Assembly: GCA_018365265.1 (NCBI GenBank)
Contig: JAGZKI010000005.1
Location: forward strand, 1 to 58,439
Length of the DNA stretch: 58,439 nt
Reading direction: 5' to 3'
DNA from: Streptococcus parasanguinis
GTDB taxonomy: Bacteria > Bacillota > Bacilli > Lactobacillales > Streptococcaceae
Shown: one piece after another, positions 58,345-58,439 of the stretch
Numbering within the stretch: position 1 is the stretch's first letter
How the letters are laid out: every line of letters starts with the position of its first letter
Made by a program: the position numbers and the translations under genes
The notes under the pieces: generated by a model
What the model was told of the DNA's origin: nothing
Databases searched by the model: none
Seen by the model: only the letters and a program-made list of their open reading frames with translations

Positions 58345-58439
58345 AAATCAGTAACTCGAAGAGTTTGATTTCGTAGTTTTGCCCCCGCACAGTTGATTAG
58401 GAAGTACGAGTACCGCAGGTAGGAGTAGTTCCAATCAAC
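58345..58439. repeat. Palindromic intergenic repeat, copy 2 (cut by window end)
   Basis: CAGAAATCAGTAACTCG...TTTGATTTCGTAG resembles the core of copy 1. A second hairpin follows, with GTTGATTAGGAA (58392-58403) facing TTCCAATCAAC (58429-58439). The end lies outside the window. Confidence 0.55.

Noticed and set aside
1..58439. CRISPR arrays, tRNA or rRNA genes, transposases, prophage
   Set aside because: No evenly spaced repeats, no tRNA-like cloverleaf and no transposase or phage protein were seen on either strand.

Overview
The window looks like chromosome of a low-GC Gram-positive coccus, almost certainly an oral-type Streptococcus. The evidence is a Gram-positive PolC, streptococcal ClpL, Eep/RseP-type protease, PepS, DUF1310 and DUF1307 lipoproteins, an Rgg regulator, strong TTGACA-17-TATAAT promoters and AAGGAG ribosome sites. 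The species cannot be fixed from sequence alone. There are no rRNA or tRNA genes, CRISPR arrays, insertion sequences or phage genes.

Layout. 1-145: tail of a YjdF-like gene. 200-2702 (minus): CbiMQO nickel/cobalt ECF importer. 2909-6551: MarR repressor with two mirror-image operators, an NmrA-like reductase and a ProV/ProWX quaternary-amine (probably choline/betaine) importer. 6718-8945: C26 amidotransferase and GH1 glycosidase. 9109-11101: glmS behind NagR-like sites. 11159-12016 (minus): acid-phosphatase lipoprotein. 12338-17911: two zinc-methyltransferase-like (UroD superfamily) paralogues, a small secreted peptide and a polar amino-acid ABC importer; the same 43-nt element precedes each paralogue. 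17992-21271: two DUF1310 lipoproteins, a lipase with a helical C-terminal half and two small helical proteins, resembling a type VII lipase toxin/partner/immunity set. 21335-23759: clpL with an unusual leader. 23985-29592: small HTH protein and the housekeeping run yajC, uppS, cdsA, rseP, proS. 29647-30198 (minus): DUF1307 lipoprotein.

30676-44307 is a complete type VIIb secretion locus in the order esxA, esaA, essA, esaB, essB, essC. It is followed by an AT-rich, variable-looking cargo module: small helical protein, 686-aa candidate effector, membrane-anchored candidate immunity protein and a Lap1/SACOL2603-type adaptor with an FxxxD motif. The compositional switch falls inside the 3' end of essC, so the last part of the motor ATPase appears to travel with the cargo. 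The lipase cluster about 10 kb upstream is probably a second cargo of the same machine; the two promoter regions share GTTAC/GTAAC motifs.

44580-58439: a lipoprotein and a DUF3592 membrane protein, polC, an Rgg regulator convergent with an ABC exporter, a RelB/YafQ-type toxin-antitoxin pair with a third 49-aa membrane-peptide gene, a 950-aa beta-helix/tandem CbxX-type AAA+ protein distantly like mycobacterial EccA, and pepS between palindromic intergenic repeats.

The most novel material is the pair of type VII cargo modules, with a possible competence (SigX) box before a candidate immunity lipoprotein, and the paired zinc methyltransferase/secreted peptide/importer locus.
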